Notes under the pieces: model-generated
Told to the model about the DNA's origin: nothing
The model's input: only the letters and a program-made list of their open reading frames with translations
The model's database searches: none
Assembly (NCBI GenBank): GCA_010015675.1
Contig: ML976985.1
Location: 528,378-592,377 of the forward strand
DNA: 64,000 nt
Direction: 5' to 3'
Source of the DNA: Byssothecium circinans
Taxonomy: Eukaryota > Ascomycota > Dothideomycetes > Pleosporales > Massarinaceae
Translations under genes and position numbers: made by a program
Shown: positions 45,164 to 56,358 of the stretch, piece after piece
How positions within the stretch are numbered: position 1 is the first letter of the stretch
Layout: each line of letters begins with the position of its first letter

Positions 45164-46285
45164 ATGACGTCAATCCTTCATCGGCCAACAGCAATGCCCA
45201 TGCCCATCCGGCCTTCTCTCCGCATTTTGACTCATCGCTGTCACCAATTTTCAGCACACTATTCGGTACGCCCGGAGCTTCTTACAGCTCCTGGAATCCT
45301 ACCTATCTCTCCAAGATCGTTCTCTTCGTCCTCTTCAACCCCCTCTCCCCGACCCAATCTTCCTCCTTTACTCCAACAAGCTCATCCACCATCCTCATCA
45401 CACCCGCACCAACCCCGCACCTTCACCACCACCCCAACCACCACCATGCCCCCAAGAAAGAACGACTGGTCCGCCACCCAATATCTAAAATTCCAGACCG
45501 AACGCACCCGCGCCGTCACCGACCTCCTCACCCACACAATCCCCCACATCCCCTCCCCCAACCCCCGAATCTTCGACCTCGGCTGCGGCCCCGGAAACAG
45601 TACGCAAGCGCTCCTCACCGCCTTCCCCGCCGCCGAAATCTCAGCCCTGGATTCCAGCCCCGACATGCTGGCGAAGGCGTCTTCCATGCTCCCCAAAGTC
45701 GACTTCGTCGAGGGCGACCTAGCGACTTTCGAACCCGGTGAAGATGCGCATTTACTGTTCAGCAACGCTGTGTTCCACTGGCTGCGACAGGATACGCGGA
45801 TCCCGACGTTGGTCCGCTTATTCCGGGGTTTGAAGAGCGGGGGCGTGGTAGCGATACAAGTCCCCGATAACTACAACGAGGCCTCGCACCGCTTGATGCG
45901 CGACACAGCCCTCATGGCCGCGCAGCCTTGGAGCAAGTACTTCAGTGATACGCGGATCGGCGACCTGGGCGATAAACGGAGGCCGGATCTGGATTTTATA
46001 GAGGCGCCTGAGACGTTTTACAATGCGCTTATCCCGTATGCGGAGGGTGTGGATATTTGGCGCACGGAGTATCGGCATGTGCTTAAGGATGCGGGGGCGA
46101 TTGTGGAGTGGGTTACGGGGACGGGGTTGCAGCCCTTTTTGCAGAGGATGGGGGAGGATGAGGAGGCGAGGAGGGCGTTTTTGAGGATGTATGAGGAGGG
46201 GTTGAGGGAGGCGTATGGGGCGTTGAAGGATGGGAGGGTGTTGTTGGGGTATCCAAGGTTGTTTGTTGTCGCGGTTAGGAAGTGA
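45164..46285 (+). CDS. Trans-aconitate methyltransferase-like enzyme
   Basis: Single exon, 373 residues. The class I SAM-binding motif is IFDLGCGPGNSTQALL, followed by AEISALDSSPDML, VDFVEGDLATFEP and LLFSNAVFHWL, in the order and wording of trans-aconitate methyltransferases (Tam/Tmt1). It would methylate trans-aconitate, an inhibitor of aconitase, using S-adenosylmethionine. The catalytic part begins at MPPRKNDWSATQYLKFQTER (ATG 45446), where bacterial Tam starts. The first 94 residues are Arg-, Ser-, Pro- and His-rich with only one acidic residue (Glu), a likely mitochondrial presequence, so two starts may be used for two compartments. The 3' third becomes very G-rich. Confidence 0.82.
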   Translation: MTSILHRPTAMPMPIRPSLRILTHRCHQFSAHYSVRPELLTAPGILPISPRSFSSSSSTPSPRPNLPPLLQQAHPPSSSHPHQPRTFTTTPTTTMPPRKNDWSATQYLKFQTERTRAVTDLLTHTIPHIPSPNPRIFDLGCGPGNSTQALLTAFPAAEISALDSSPDMLAKASSMLPKVDFVEGDLATFEPGEDAHLLFSNAVFHWLRQDTRIPTLVRLFRGLKSGGVVAIQVPDNYNEASHRLMRDTALMAAQPWSKYFSDTRIGDLGDKRRPDLDFIEAPETFYNALIPYAEGVDIWRTEYRHVLKDAGAIVEWVTGTGLQPFLQRMGEDEEARRAFLRMYEEGLREAYGALKDGRVLLGYPRLFVVAVRK

Positions 46286-46907
46286 ATGTGCTAAAAACCT
46301 GGTTGCGGAGGGGGCATGTTTATAGGGGAGATGTCTGCGCTTAATCTGACATTATAACCTTACCATTCTACGCTCAGTTTCTTCTTATTGTTTGATTTGC
46401 TTTCCATTATACGAATTGTCACAACTTTCGCCTACTTCAAAATCACCAACATCAGACAATTTCTAATTTTCTAATTTCCTAATTTCAAAAATAACCGCCC
46501 CCGTCATAAGCACAAATCGAACCCCAACAAAAAAAAAAAGGTACCAAAAATATACGTTCCCATGGTCTTCTTCCTAGCTTCTTTGCGTCAGGATAACGAT
46601 CACGTTCACCGCTCCTCGCCCTAGGTCCCTGCTACCATTGCGTATAAGGCGTGCGCTGGTCCTCGCCGTAGCAGATTAAAAGTTTCTCGTTGTATTTAAT
46701 ATATATACTACCTTAAAGTCATGTTTACCCCTCACTAGATAATATTTGTGGCGTGGTGATTTCGATACTCAGCCCCGCCTCGTTTGCTCTCCACACTACT
46801 GATGACGACACATATTTCGCTTGTAGTCTTGATCACGTCTTACAAATACTGCTCCCGTCACTTCATGCCCATAGTCCCCCATTCCCCCGCCCCCCGCCGC
46901 AGATACC
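46286..46907. other. Convergent intergenic
   Basis: A 622-bp gap between methyltransferase (+) and RBR gene (-) 3' ends. It has A-rich runs near 46530 and no gene. Confidence 0.4.
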
Positions 46908-48754
46908 TCAAACTTGTGGGCACCAGGCGCGATGTCTCGTACAGTACCAGCATGCGCTCGTCCTGCATCCAGGGTCTTCACACACATTGACCTGAAGGTG
47001 AAAACAGCAAGTTAGCCTTCTCCTTGATAACATTGGCCTCGGCATTGCTCACCCATCGATCCTCACGGTCGCAGAAGTCACACGCGGTGTTCCAGCCGTT
47101 GCTCCTGTAATAGCGATGGAAATCGTGTGTATGGCCATTGGCACGGCGCTCTCGTTGACGCTCGCGGCGGCGTTGATTGCGTTGGTGATTGCGACCAGGT
47201 GCTGGAGCCTTTGGTTATGAAGTTAGCAAATTTCTATCGGAAGGACAGGAATATATGGTGGTAGCCTCGTAGCAACTTGACTACTTCGATCATGGAAAGT
47301 GCTGCCAAACTTTTGATGCATGACCGTACGCTCAGTCGTGGAAAGGGGTGCTTCAGAGTATACGTACAGCTTCAGCTGGTGGCCCAGCCGCTGGCTGAGC
47401 TGGTGCTGGCGCTGGTGCCGGTGCCGGTGCCGCTCCACGAGGCGGATCATCCATAATGTTCCGCTCGTCCCAAATCGGACACTCGCAAGTCCTCCATTTG
47501 GCTGTGCAAATGTAGCAAAACTCATGTCGACAGCGACACGTAATGTGATTGCAGCCGAGTTCGAGTTCGACCATGTTTCTGCATTCCGGGCAAGTTTTCC
47601 ATCTCTTACTCTCCGCTACACCCATGAGCTCTTTCACGGCCTGGTCTTCGGGACAGAGACCGTCATGTTGTTTACCCTTGCACGTCGTACAAGTTGTTGA
47701 AGAACATACAGAGCAGGTGGCGATACCTGCAGCGATGTTTTGAGGTTTGACCCATTTGGAGCATTCGGGGTTGCTGCAGTAGGTACGGTCTGGTGTATCG
47801 AGCTCCTCCCTTCTTTCCACAAATCGTTCCACGAGCTCGTTTGGTAAGAAAGGCAAACAATTGAAAAGTGGTATGATCCTAGTACAGCACCGTGGCGGGA
47901 ATGAGGACGGGTCTGTGATCGAAGAGTCGAAGTGCCCAGCCAAGCAGTCCCGACAATAGGCATGGTTTGTGAGTTCCTCTGGCCTTTTGCAGGGCAATTC
48001 AAGGGTGTCGAAGCCTGGATGCGGCTCTGCAAGTTTGGATAGTCAGCAGGATTCGGCGTTAAAAGTCTAGCCACGCTTTCCAAGGTTTGAGCCCATGAAA
48101 AGACATCCCAGCACCTCTGCTTTCAGTACTGTACAGTCTCGTGCAATGTTTCGGTATGGTACGCATGGTGGCAGAGTCAACATACCTAAACAACCAGAGC
48201 ACATCACATGATTCGATATCCCAGCTTTTCCTTTCGCTCTCTTCGACCGATCATCGTCCCGCAAATCCGATCCGTCATCTTCAGCACGTCGTTTGCCGAT
48301 GACCGGCACCGCGGTCTGCGTGCCACCAAGGTCGACGGAACCGCCTAGCTCTTCCTCGTTGAAATCATCACTCACGGACGAGCCAGCTCTCGCAGCCCGC
48401 CTTCTTGGTAATGGCCTACCTGCCAGTTGGCAAGCTAATTCATGATCCCCTATCAAGACGCTTAGCTTCCGATTTCAAACTACGGGACCTGAATAACTCA
48501 CCTTCAGCCTGTCTCTCCTCCTCAAATAACCGTTTGTTCTCTTGCCTCGCCAAATAATCGGCCTTGAGCAGTGCCAATGCCGCACATCGTCCCTCGACTT
48601 CCCTCAACTTGGTCACCAATTCAGTACGCAGTTCGAGGAACGCCGACGTCTCATTCTTTGTCGTACGGTCCGGTTCAGCAGGTAGCGCCTTCAGATAAGT
48701 ATCGATGTCAGCGAGCTAAAGTTTCAAAGCTAGCTGAGCGCTGTTCGGATCCAT
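46908..48754 (-). pseudogene. RBR (RING-IBR-RING) ubiquitin ligase with a TAG at codon 13
   Basis: Five exons (minus): 48502-48754, 48186-48449, 47368-48026, 47053-47208, 46908-46991; 1416 nt, 471 codons before the final stop. The start MDPNSAQLALKL is followed by TAG (48716-48718), then LADIDTYLKALPAEP in the same frame. In fungal relatives this position is Gln, so CAG to TAG is likely. No in-frame ATG lies nearby and no intron can remove it. RING1 is at CSGC...LPCKRPEELTNHAYCRDC, IBR at YCSNPECSKW...CSVCSSTTCTTCKG, and RING2 at WKTCPECRNM...GCNHITCRCRHEFCYIC with the catalytic Cys. An Ala-Pro run and a C-terminal Cys motif (DPGCRTSACWYC) follow. The rest is intact, so the loss is recent or an error. 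Confidence 0.82.
47399..47437 (-). repeat. Ala-Pro-coding microsatellite in the RBR gene
   Basis: A run of GCTGGT/GCCGGT-type hexanucleotides encodes five Ala-Pro pairs (APAPAPAPAP). Such runs vary in length between strains. Confidence 0.7.
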
Positions 48755-49968
48755 TGTTGTTTGCGGGTGCAAGTGACACCCGTGCTAGCGTTCGGGTGTG
48801 GTTCACAGATGTCTGTTAAGAGCCTGGCCGGGCTTTACCGAGGGAATTCGTTCGCGCACAAGGTGTCGGTGACAACGCCAACTCAATGTGAGGAGATGCA
48901 ACGCCGTGAGCACATCTGATGCACGCGATGGTGCAAAGTAAGGGAAACAGGAAGATGATGATGATCAAATGAGACAAGCCGGAACGGAAAGGGGATTTCG
49001 CCGAAACCGGTAGCGCTTGCTATCTAGCCTATATCAGATAGTCAAGAGCAAACCACGCCCAGGCACCCGCGATACAGATCGTTAGTTTCAGAAGGCACGA
49101 AGGAACCTATTATTGATAGCGATGTGAAGTTATACTCACTTAATAGGCTATGCTGGGATGGCTTATACCGGATTGATCCACAACGTAAGAGAAACGCGCA
49201 CCAATACAGTCAATCCCTCACTAATAGTTCACAGGCTTGTAATAAAGGTCAATCAATGCGAAATAGACACGGCATGTGGAAGGATGGCATGAACGGTGAA
49301 GAGAAAAGCCCTATAGTATGGACATTTGGAATCCCACCCTTCCCTTCCCTATCTCCCACCCATTACTTCCAACAAGTACACTGTCCATCCATCCAGACAT
49401 GAGATTCCAACCAACAGCAACCAAACAAGCGACGAGCCTGAGGCCTAAACGCATATCAAAAAACCAACCCCTGTTCAACACACACAACCCTCTGTCTTTG
49501 CTCATCGATTGGCCAAGCTGCTTTGCATCTCCAACTCCCAAAGTGAACGCACTCGCAAGTCACTTCACCGTGCATGCAACGCCACCAATTCAAAAAACCC
49601 AAAACCAATGCACATGTGCCAAAGGGGACAAATCGCATTTCACGCAGACAACGTGGGACTTACTTTAGAATCCCAGAACGCCGTTTCCAAATGCCGCATA
49701 TAGGTAGGTGTGGTCGTCTGACTATGAACCGTCAGGTGGTAGTACAATCCCTCTGCACTCGAAAGCCCCCAAACAAGTTCGTGAATCCGTGTTGCCATGA
49801 ATGATGATGCAAGATCATGAGAAGTGAAACCCAAATTTCTTTACGCTTTAGAAAAGAAGAAGTAGTTGCGCTCGCTCGCTTGGTATCGTCTTTGCGATGT
49901 TGCTGAAATGAACAAGAAGACCAAAGGCCGCGACTCCAGTGTGGATAATACGTGCCTGTGACAGTGCA
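48755..49968. other. Intergenic, 1.2 kb
   Basis: Holds the RBR promoter and the 3' side of the LIM/RhoGAP gene. Several short frames around 49120-49830 have no motif support. Confidence 0.4.
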
Positions 49969-52900
49969 TCAACCTGCGCCAGCTGTGCCAAGCTGTGTCG
50001 ACTTGGCATATGCGGGCGATCGATAGCTGTGCCGGTGAGGTGATCCGGTACGATGGCTCTCTGCGGACCCTGGTGCGTGCTGGCTGTATGGTAGATTGGG
50101 CGTGCCAAGGTCGTATTGCTGTGGAGGCGTACTGTGATTGTTCGAAGGCGGGAAAGGGTGGCCCTGTGCTCCCTGTAGTTGGCGTACTGAAGATTCACCC
50201 GAGTAGGCCTGAGGGTTGTGGTCGGCTTGTGTGATGTGTGGAGCGTTACGTTGGTCTTTCCTGGATGAAGCACCTGGGTTGCGAGGGGAGGATGAAGGCG
50301 CAGCTGTAATCGGATTCTTCCCGCGCTGCTCCCATTGCTTCAAGATTTCCTTCGATGTTAATTCCGGAGAACTGTCGTCGTTCAAAAGTTCCACAATCTC
50401 CTCGGGCACCTACAAATTGTTAGCACGTTCAAGCAATATAGATTGGCGGACCCACTTCGCAAAACTCATCGTTGTTTTCGATGAGCTCGAAAACCACCCT
50501 CACAGCGCTTTGGTCGACGCTTTTCATTTCTTTTTCATTGTTTTCGCGCAGAATGTTGGGAGCCATGACCGTAGCAATGTTCCAAGTATCCATCTTATTA
50601 CCCGTCTCTTCATCTACTGTGTGGAACGATGAGACCCAATTCAAGAAGCAAAACAGTACTTCCATTGTGTCGCGGTGGGCTTTTGGCAGCAGACAGCAGA
50701 TCAGATGCAAAACTTTCTTCCGTTGTGCATCGTCCTCAAGTTCTATTTCAATTAGTAAGACGACGGATAGAAGTGAATGCTGTGTTACGTACCATTGGCA
50801 ACGATGAAAAGGCGATACAGCTTGAGCGTCAGGACCGGCTCTGGCATTAGTCGAAGGAATCGCTTGAGCAGGTTGGCCAAGATGACGGGATTCTTCGAAT
50901 TCAGATCCACCATTTCTACACCCTTCGCGTCGATTTCTTCTTCCAACTCTCGTAGAGCCTTCAAATTGCCATTTTTTCGGAAGACCCCCTCCACAGACAT
51001 GTCCATGTTTCTCATCGCAGTCACCGAATCTTGGAGCAAAGCAGGAACCTTCAGTGTGCCAGGACCAACGCCATCAGTCGACTCGGCTCCGTACTTCTCA
51101 ACAAGAAGCTCTAGCGGTTGCCGGAAAGTGGCCTTGTCAGATACTGGCTTCTCGACACCAGTACCAGGTTTCTTCTGCTTATTTTTGTCCTTCTTTCCAA
51201 AGCCAATTTTGCCCCAGAAGTTAGTCCGTTTCGTCTCGATAAGATCGAGGAGGTCGCCTTGATTGTACTGTGAGTCGTCCAGAAGAAGTCCAAGCTGGAG
51301 CACGGCGAAACCTTTGAGTTTGAAATACTCCAGTGGGGAAAGTTCGGAGAAGTAGGTGCGTGATCGCCCTTCGGGCATATGGTGAGAGTCTGAGAAATCG
51401 CGGCGATGGCCGTTTAACAGCTTGGCTTGATCTTGTCCCAACAAGGCCGTTCCTCCCGCACGGAAAGCATTCGGTCTTTGCTCACGTTGCTGCTCGAGCG
51501 CTGCCATACGGGCAATATCATCCAGAGCGAGGGAATTCACTGCGAGTGTGGTGTTATCAATATCGCCTGGATGTTCTCTTTCCTGGACGATCTGCATGCC
51601 TCCTTTCATTGACGAATTTCCTCCAGCTTCCACTGCCTCTGGACCATCTATTATCCTTGACGCGCGGGCGCGCTTCATAGTCTGGGAAAGATGTTTATCT
51701 AGTCGAGTTGACCGTAGTCGTTTGATGTCAGTCATGGATTGCTCGTAGTTGGCATTTGAGGTAGCGTGGGAATCAGCGCTCGATTGCCCGCCGAATGACT
51801 TTGAGCGAGCATCCTGTCGTAAATAGGGTGTCTGTAGGTCTGCACTGGAATCGCCTAGGCGGTGTCCTTGGGACGAATCGTATCCTGTAAGATTTGGGTC
51901 ATCTGTAAAGTGTCAGCTGGAACTACGCAATCGTCGACGGCGTGGCGTAGTGCCTAGGTCTGGTGTCAAGATCGTGGCATGCTGAGTTGGCGGTGTGTTG
52001 AATAGTACGAAAAGACATACCTGAAGTGTGCGGAAGTGCTCCGCTTGATCGCAACGTTGCCATGAGGCGAGCATGAGCGACCTTCAGTAAATGTACATAT
52101 TGTCGGAGTTTGGACACTGGTTCGAAGCCGTTTTCCGCATCGGGTTGCGCTGCGGCACAGGCTGGACAGAAAACCCTCTGCTGAGACTGGCTCCAGTATG
52201 CATTTTTTACGTCGCTGCGCAAATCGGCACTGCAGCCCCGGCACACAAGACAGCCGTAGTTGAAGGACATGTTATTCATATGCAAACACTTGTCTTCGAC
52301 TTGAGTGTCGCATATCGGGCAAGCATCGGCCCATCGCGGCACAAGCACAGCAGACTCGGTCGCTTGATCCAGCTGCGCTTCTTGCTCCAATCTCGCATCG
52401 AGTGAATTGACCTGAGCAAGAAAGTTGGTGAGCCCGCTCGCGCTTCGTGTCTCGCGTTCCAATTTCAGGGCGCCTTGTAGACATATGCGGATGAGGAGTT
52501 TGAGATAATGGGCTAGACCAGTGACAAGTGACAAGAGCTCTTGCGTGACGCCAAGCCGCCGTACTCCCGTTCCCTGTGACTGGGTGAGAAGGGCGAAGAA
52601 GGCGACGACCTTCTTACAGAGCAGTTTTGACTCGCGCGAATAAGTAAGACCTTTTGGTGTCTTGGCTATAAGCTGTGCGTCGAGATCGTCTGCAGAATTG
52701 AATAGCAGTTCGACGTGGACGATGAATTTCTTGGCAGCCATTACACCATCAACATAAGCACCGTTGCTGACGTGAAGGAGCATGTCGGAGATGCACGTTG
52801 CTGACTTTTCTTCGAATGCTGACAGCGTTTTCCATATCCAATTGACCTTGGCTTCGATTTCCTCCTCTTGTTTCCGAACCCTGTCGCGCACTGCGTCTGT

Positions 52901-53733
52901 TGTCTCTGCCTCAGAATGCTGTGGAGCTTGGATAATGGGCTGGCCAGTAGAGTGCAATCGTACGTTCCAATATTTGTGAATCATGTAACACTCAGGATGC
53001 CAATGCTGATTCTGGCCGTTTCGGAAGATTTCCACAAACTGTTTGAGAATCGATGTTTGACAGCCATTACACCTCTGCGCAAATTTGGTGGAGTAGTGGT
53101 AATGGCAGTATACGCTGCCTTCGTGCTCGTAGTAGCTGTCCGAGGCACCGAATACAGTAGGGCAGACAGAGCAGGTGAAGTGCTCGATGTGGTATTTTCG
53201 GTCCAATGCGGTAATGTATGATCCTCGCAGGGCCTGACCACAGTCGTAACACAATAAATCGAGTCGCCGGAAGTAGTCGGTCTCGCAAAGCGGATATTGC
53301 CCGGGAGGCTTTTCGGGGACCGGGAAGAATTTCGAGGCGACGATTTTGCCGCAGTCCTGGGTATCGGTCAGCAAAACATGCCTAGAATGTTGGTAAAATC
53401 TGCACGTACGTGGCAAGTAAAGCATTCTAGATGATAGGTGTCACCCAGCGCCCGGACAAACTGTCCTGTCAAGCCCTCTCCACACTTTCCACACGTCTTG
53501 CTCCGACCTCTTGGCTTCTCGCGCGATTCATCTTGCGTTGGTTGATCCGATGGATCAGTCAGCGACCGTGAGGGGGGGCCTGCGTTCCTTTGGGGTGACA
53601 AGTTGTTGGAGCTCGACATGTCGTATGGATTCGTTGGCTGTCTGGACAGGCCGTTACTGCGTGGGTCATTGCCTTGCGGTGGTGGGGGCTCATGGCCTCC
53701 CAGCGAAGGCCGCCCCTCCCCAGGAGTGCTCAT
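49969..53733 (-). CDS. lrg1: LIM-domain RhoGAP (Lrg1 type)
   Basis: Five exons (minus): 53410-53733, 52021-53356, 50793-51902, 50456-50742, 49969-50409; 3498 nt, 1165 residues. Introns are 53, 118, 50 and 46 nt. A Pro/Ser-rich N-terminus precedes LIM1 (CGKCGEGLTGQF...YHLECFTCHDCG) and LIM2 (CYDCGQALRGSY...HIEHFTCSVC). A third LIM-like unit follows (CNGCQTSILKQF...HWHPECYMIHKYW), and a further Cys-pair region comes later (CPICDTQVEDKC, CLVCRGCSADL). The RhoGAP domain spans about residues 750-1000, with the arginine finger in GVFRKNGNL and the helix NPVILANLLKRFLRLMPEPV. Three LIM units plus RhoGAP fit Lrg1, a Rho1 GAP in cell-wall signalling, better than Rga1. It is divergent from RPB4. Confidence 0.88.
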
Positions 53734-55032
53734 GACAGAGGTGTACCAGCGCTAGACGCGACAGCCCCGACCTGCGGCGATATTGGTTGTCAAGGTTGGG
53801 GACGCTCAACAAGTGAGGTAGACGGGAGCAGTGACGGGTCGGTATGCGGACAGAGGAGCTGCAATGTTGCGGAAGAATACAATAGGGACGGCAGGGTGCT
53901 GTGACAGAGCCGAGGGTGGATGACGGTGGGCGTTCTAACGGGGCTTAGAGGGGGAAGAGGGGCGGGTGTGGGTTGGCGACCGCTCTTTGCCCGGTCGTGA
54001 AGCGCTACCTGGCGAGAGGTGAAGCTGTAGCCGATGGGTGTATGTGATGTGCAGTGGTGGGTCGGGTGCGCAGTTGGCGGCGATGCGTCGCGACGAGAGG
54101 GCAGACGGTTGGGTCGAGGCGAGAGACGGGAGCTGGTGGTGAGCTTGGAAGTGCGAATTGGTCCCTGAACAGCGGCTGAAACACAACCAGCCCAGCCGAA
54201 AGTCGGGCGGTGGCAGGCAGGCAATGACGGCACGCTCGATCGGGGCTCACGAAGCTGAGGCTTTGGTCGCGTGCAAGCGCTGAGGGGTGTGAATGTTGGG
54301 AGAGAGGCTGCGTGAGGCTGCGTGAGGCTGTGGGCATCGTTCAATGTTGGTAGAGGACGGTCACGTGTAGCGACTAGCCGCATTCGTCACGCCCAGCAAA
54401 ACTACTGTACTGGACTAAGGAGTAGAGGGGTCAGAGGACGGCGATCGTCATCGCAGCGGAGGCGGGAGTGCTTAATTTAAGCCTGTCAAGTGCCCGGATT
54501 CCGATGGACCATTGTGCAACACCTGAACATTTGGACGCATGGTAGAGGTGAGTGCAGTATTAGCGAACGCTCACCGCGTCAACAGCTGAAGATCAATTCT
54601 GTAACTCCCCCAGGACTATCACCGACGCTCAGCATCTGAACAATCTCATCTCATCGACCCTGTCCGGCCAGTTGGGGAAATGAGCGCGGGGTGTCTAGCC
54701 AAGCATGTGCATAAGGTTGTGCGGGCGCCGGGCGGTGTCTATACACTCTTACTAATCAAATCACGTGCCTTCTCTCGGCATTCCAGGTTCCAGCACCTCG
54801 CTCAATGCTTCTCCAGCTCCACTTGCTGCAGTCCGTGGCATCGCTGAACGCTGCCTGTCAATCCCAAGGAAAGACACCACGGCAAGTCATCGCTCAACAC
54901 GTTCGTTTCCGCTTCCCTCACCTCCGGAACAAAGCGCTGTCGGAATCAAATCAACAAAGACCTGTCCTACGACACAACGTGCAGTTCGCAACCCACACTT
55001 GTCCACTCGCTAAATCTATCGACGCCGTCACG
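53734..55032. promoter_or_regulatory. Divergent promoter region, lrg1 (-) / RPB4 (+)
   Basis: A 1.3-kb region between divergent starts. An 11-base unit GAGGCTGCGTG is repeated about three times near 54306-54334. Frames on the minus strand up to 197 codons are Pro/Ser-rich chance frames. From 54805 a frame runs in phase into RPB4 without a stop. Confidence 0.45.
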
Positions 55033-55608
55033 ATGGACGAGGAGATGCGAGACCCGCCACCCCCGCGCCAGACCGTCGAGCCACCCATTTTCCGCGCCCC
55101 CAAAATGGTGTCGCGGCCGAAGCCGCCCATTCAACAGGAGGAAGAGCTAGGCGCAGAGCCCAAACTAGGGGACTTTGAGGGCGAGCACCCACTCTCCATC
55201 TCGGAGGCGCGTGCCGTCGTCACGGCCATTCACGCTGCGAGGAGAAAGCGAGACCCGGGCGCAAACCCTCTGGGTGGGGACCGGGTGCACAACGACTCGC
55301 AGTCGATCCAGCAGTTTGTCGACTACATCGACATGTTCGCGCGCTATAAGCAGACAGAGAACTTGCACGCCGTGGGTGGTATCTTTGATGCAAATGAGAA
55401 GATCAACCCGATAGAGCGCGCGATGCTAGGTATAGCTTGCCACGCGTCATAACTGAACTGTCGCTGACTTACCTGCTTAGGTTCGCTGGGCCCTGACTCC
55501 GCCGATGAGGCCAAGACGCTGATTCCCTCGCTCGCCACCAAATTCGAGGATGAGCAGCTCCAGCCCATTCTAGAAGAGCTCCAGAAACTCCAGGATCGGT
55601 TTGGATAA
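55033..55608 (+). CDS. RPB4: RNA polymerase II subunit Rpb4
   Basis: Two exons, 55033-55429 and 55481-55608, with a 51-nt intron; 525 nt, 174 residues. The Rpb4/RPC9 fold is recognised by LSISEARAVVTAIHAARR, FVDYIDMFARYKQTENLHAV, INPIERAMLGSL and the diagnostic DEAKTLIPSLATKFEDEQLQ, ending in LEELQKLQDRFG. Rpb4 forms the Rpb4/7 stalk of RNA polymerase II, with roles in initiation and in mRNA export and decay. The start at 55033 (CACGATGGAC) gives normal length. An in-frame upstream ATG at 54805 would add 76 residues that look like translated leader. Confidence 0.93.
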
Positions 55609-56358
55609 ACAACTACGCATCGATGGTACGTTTGAGCTCACGAACGAGTATTAGCCGTCGCGGTTGGTGGTGAAGACAAGATGATCAACGACTATGATGA
55701 ATGCATGCATGGAAAGGTGCTTTGGTTTTTGGGATACCACGGTTAGATTGTGCGTTTCATCAAAATAGGTGCAGGACTGCGGCTAGCAGACAGTTGGCTA
55801 GATTCGAACGGTTCATCCTCTCTGCACTGCTATTTGGTGGTATAGCTGTTGAATGCTATCAATGTCAAAAACCCCTCTCACGAATCAACTCAAGAACTGA
55901 GATTCATTTCCAGGGATCAGATAGCAAGCTTTGCAGAGACTCCATGGGCATTCTCATGGCTCAAAGTGACGGTCAGACACCGCAAAGGTTTGGCTGTCTC
56001 TCTCTGTTATCATAGCTTCAAAACAGCCGCTCACAGCATCCAACACAATCTAACGCTATATGATCTTCCTTCCTTTCCAAATTTATGCATACTCATAAAG
56101 CCCACGTTTCCTTCAAATACGATATCGAATTGGCGGAAGCATCCCGCATTGTGCATATGCCTTCCCAGTCGATTCTAGAATGTCCTTTATAGCTTTACAC
56201 TGTGCATTCACAATCGCTTCCCCACCCACGTAAATTTAGACAATCCGTACATTCTCCCCTCCTACCAAACACTTCCACGATTCCACATCGTCAAAGGAGC
56301 ACATAACCACAAAGTCTCTACATAAATATCCAACCGAACACACCACCAAAAAGACGCC
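55609..56358. other. Intergenic
   Basis: A 750-bp gap between two plus-strand genes. No supported coding sequence; the last 200 bases are C/A-rich leader-like sequence. Confidence 0.4.

Noticed and set aside
45130..45257. Minus-strand sequence KCGEKAGWAWALLLADEGL, resembling the last LanC motif
   Set aside because: It lies antisense to the methyltransferase presequence, extends only about 20 residues, and lacks any upstream LanC match. Chance similarity is more likely than a paralogue fragment, though a search could settle it.
36504..46285. A secondary-metabolite cluster made of the enoyl-reductase-like, tyrosinase and methyltransferase genes
   Set aside because: No polyketide synthase, NRPS, terpene enzyme or cluster regulator is present, and the methyltransferase is of the primary-metabolism Tam type.
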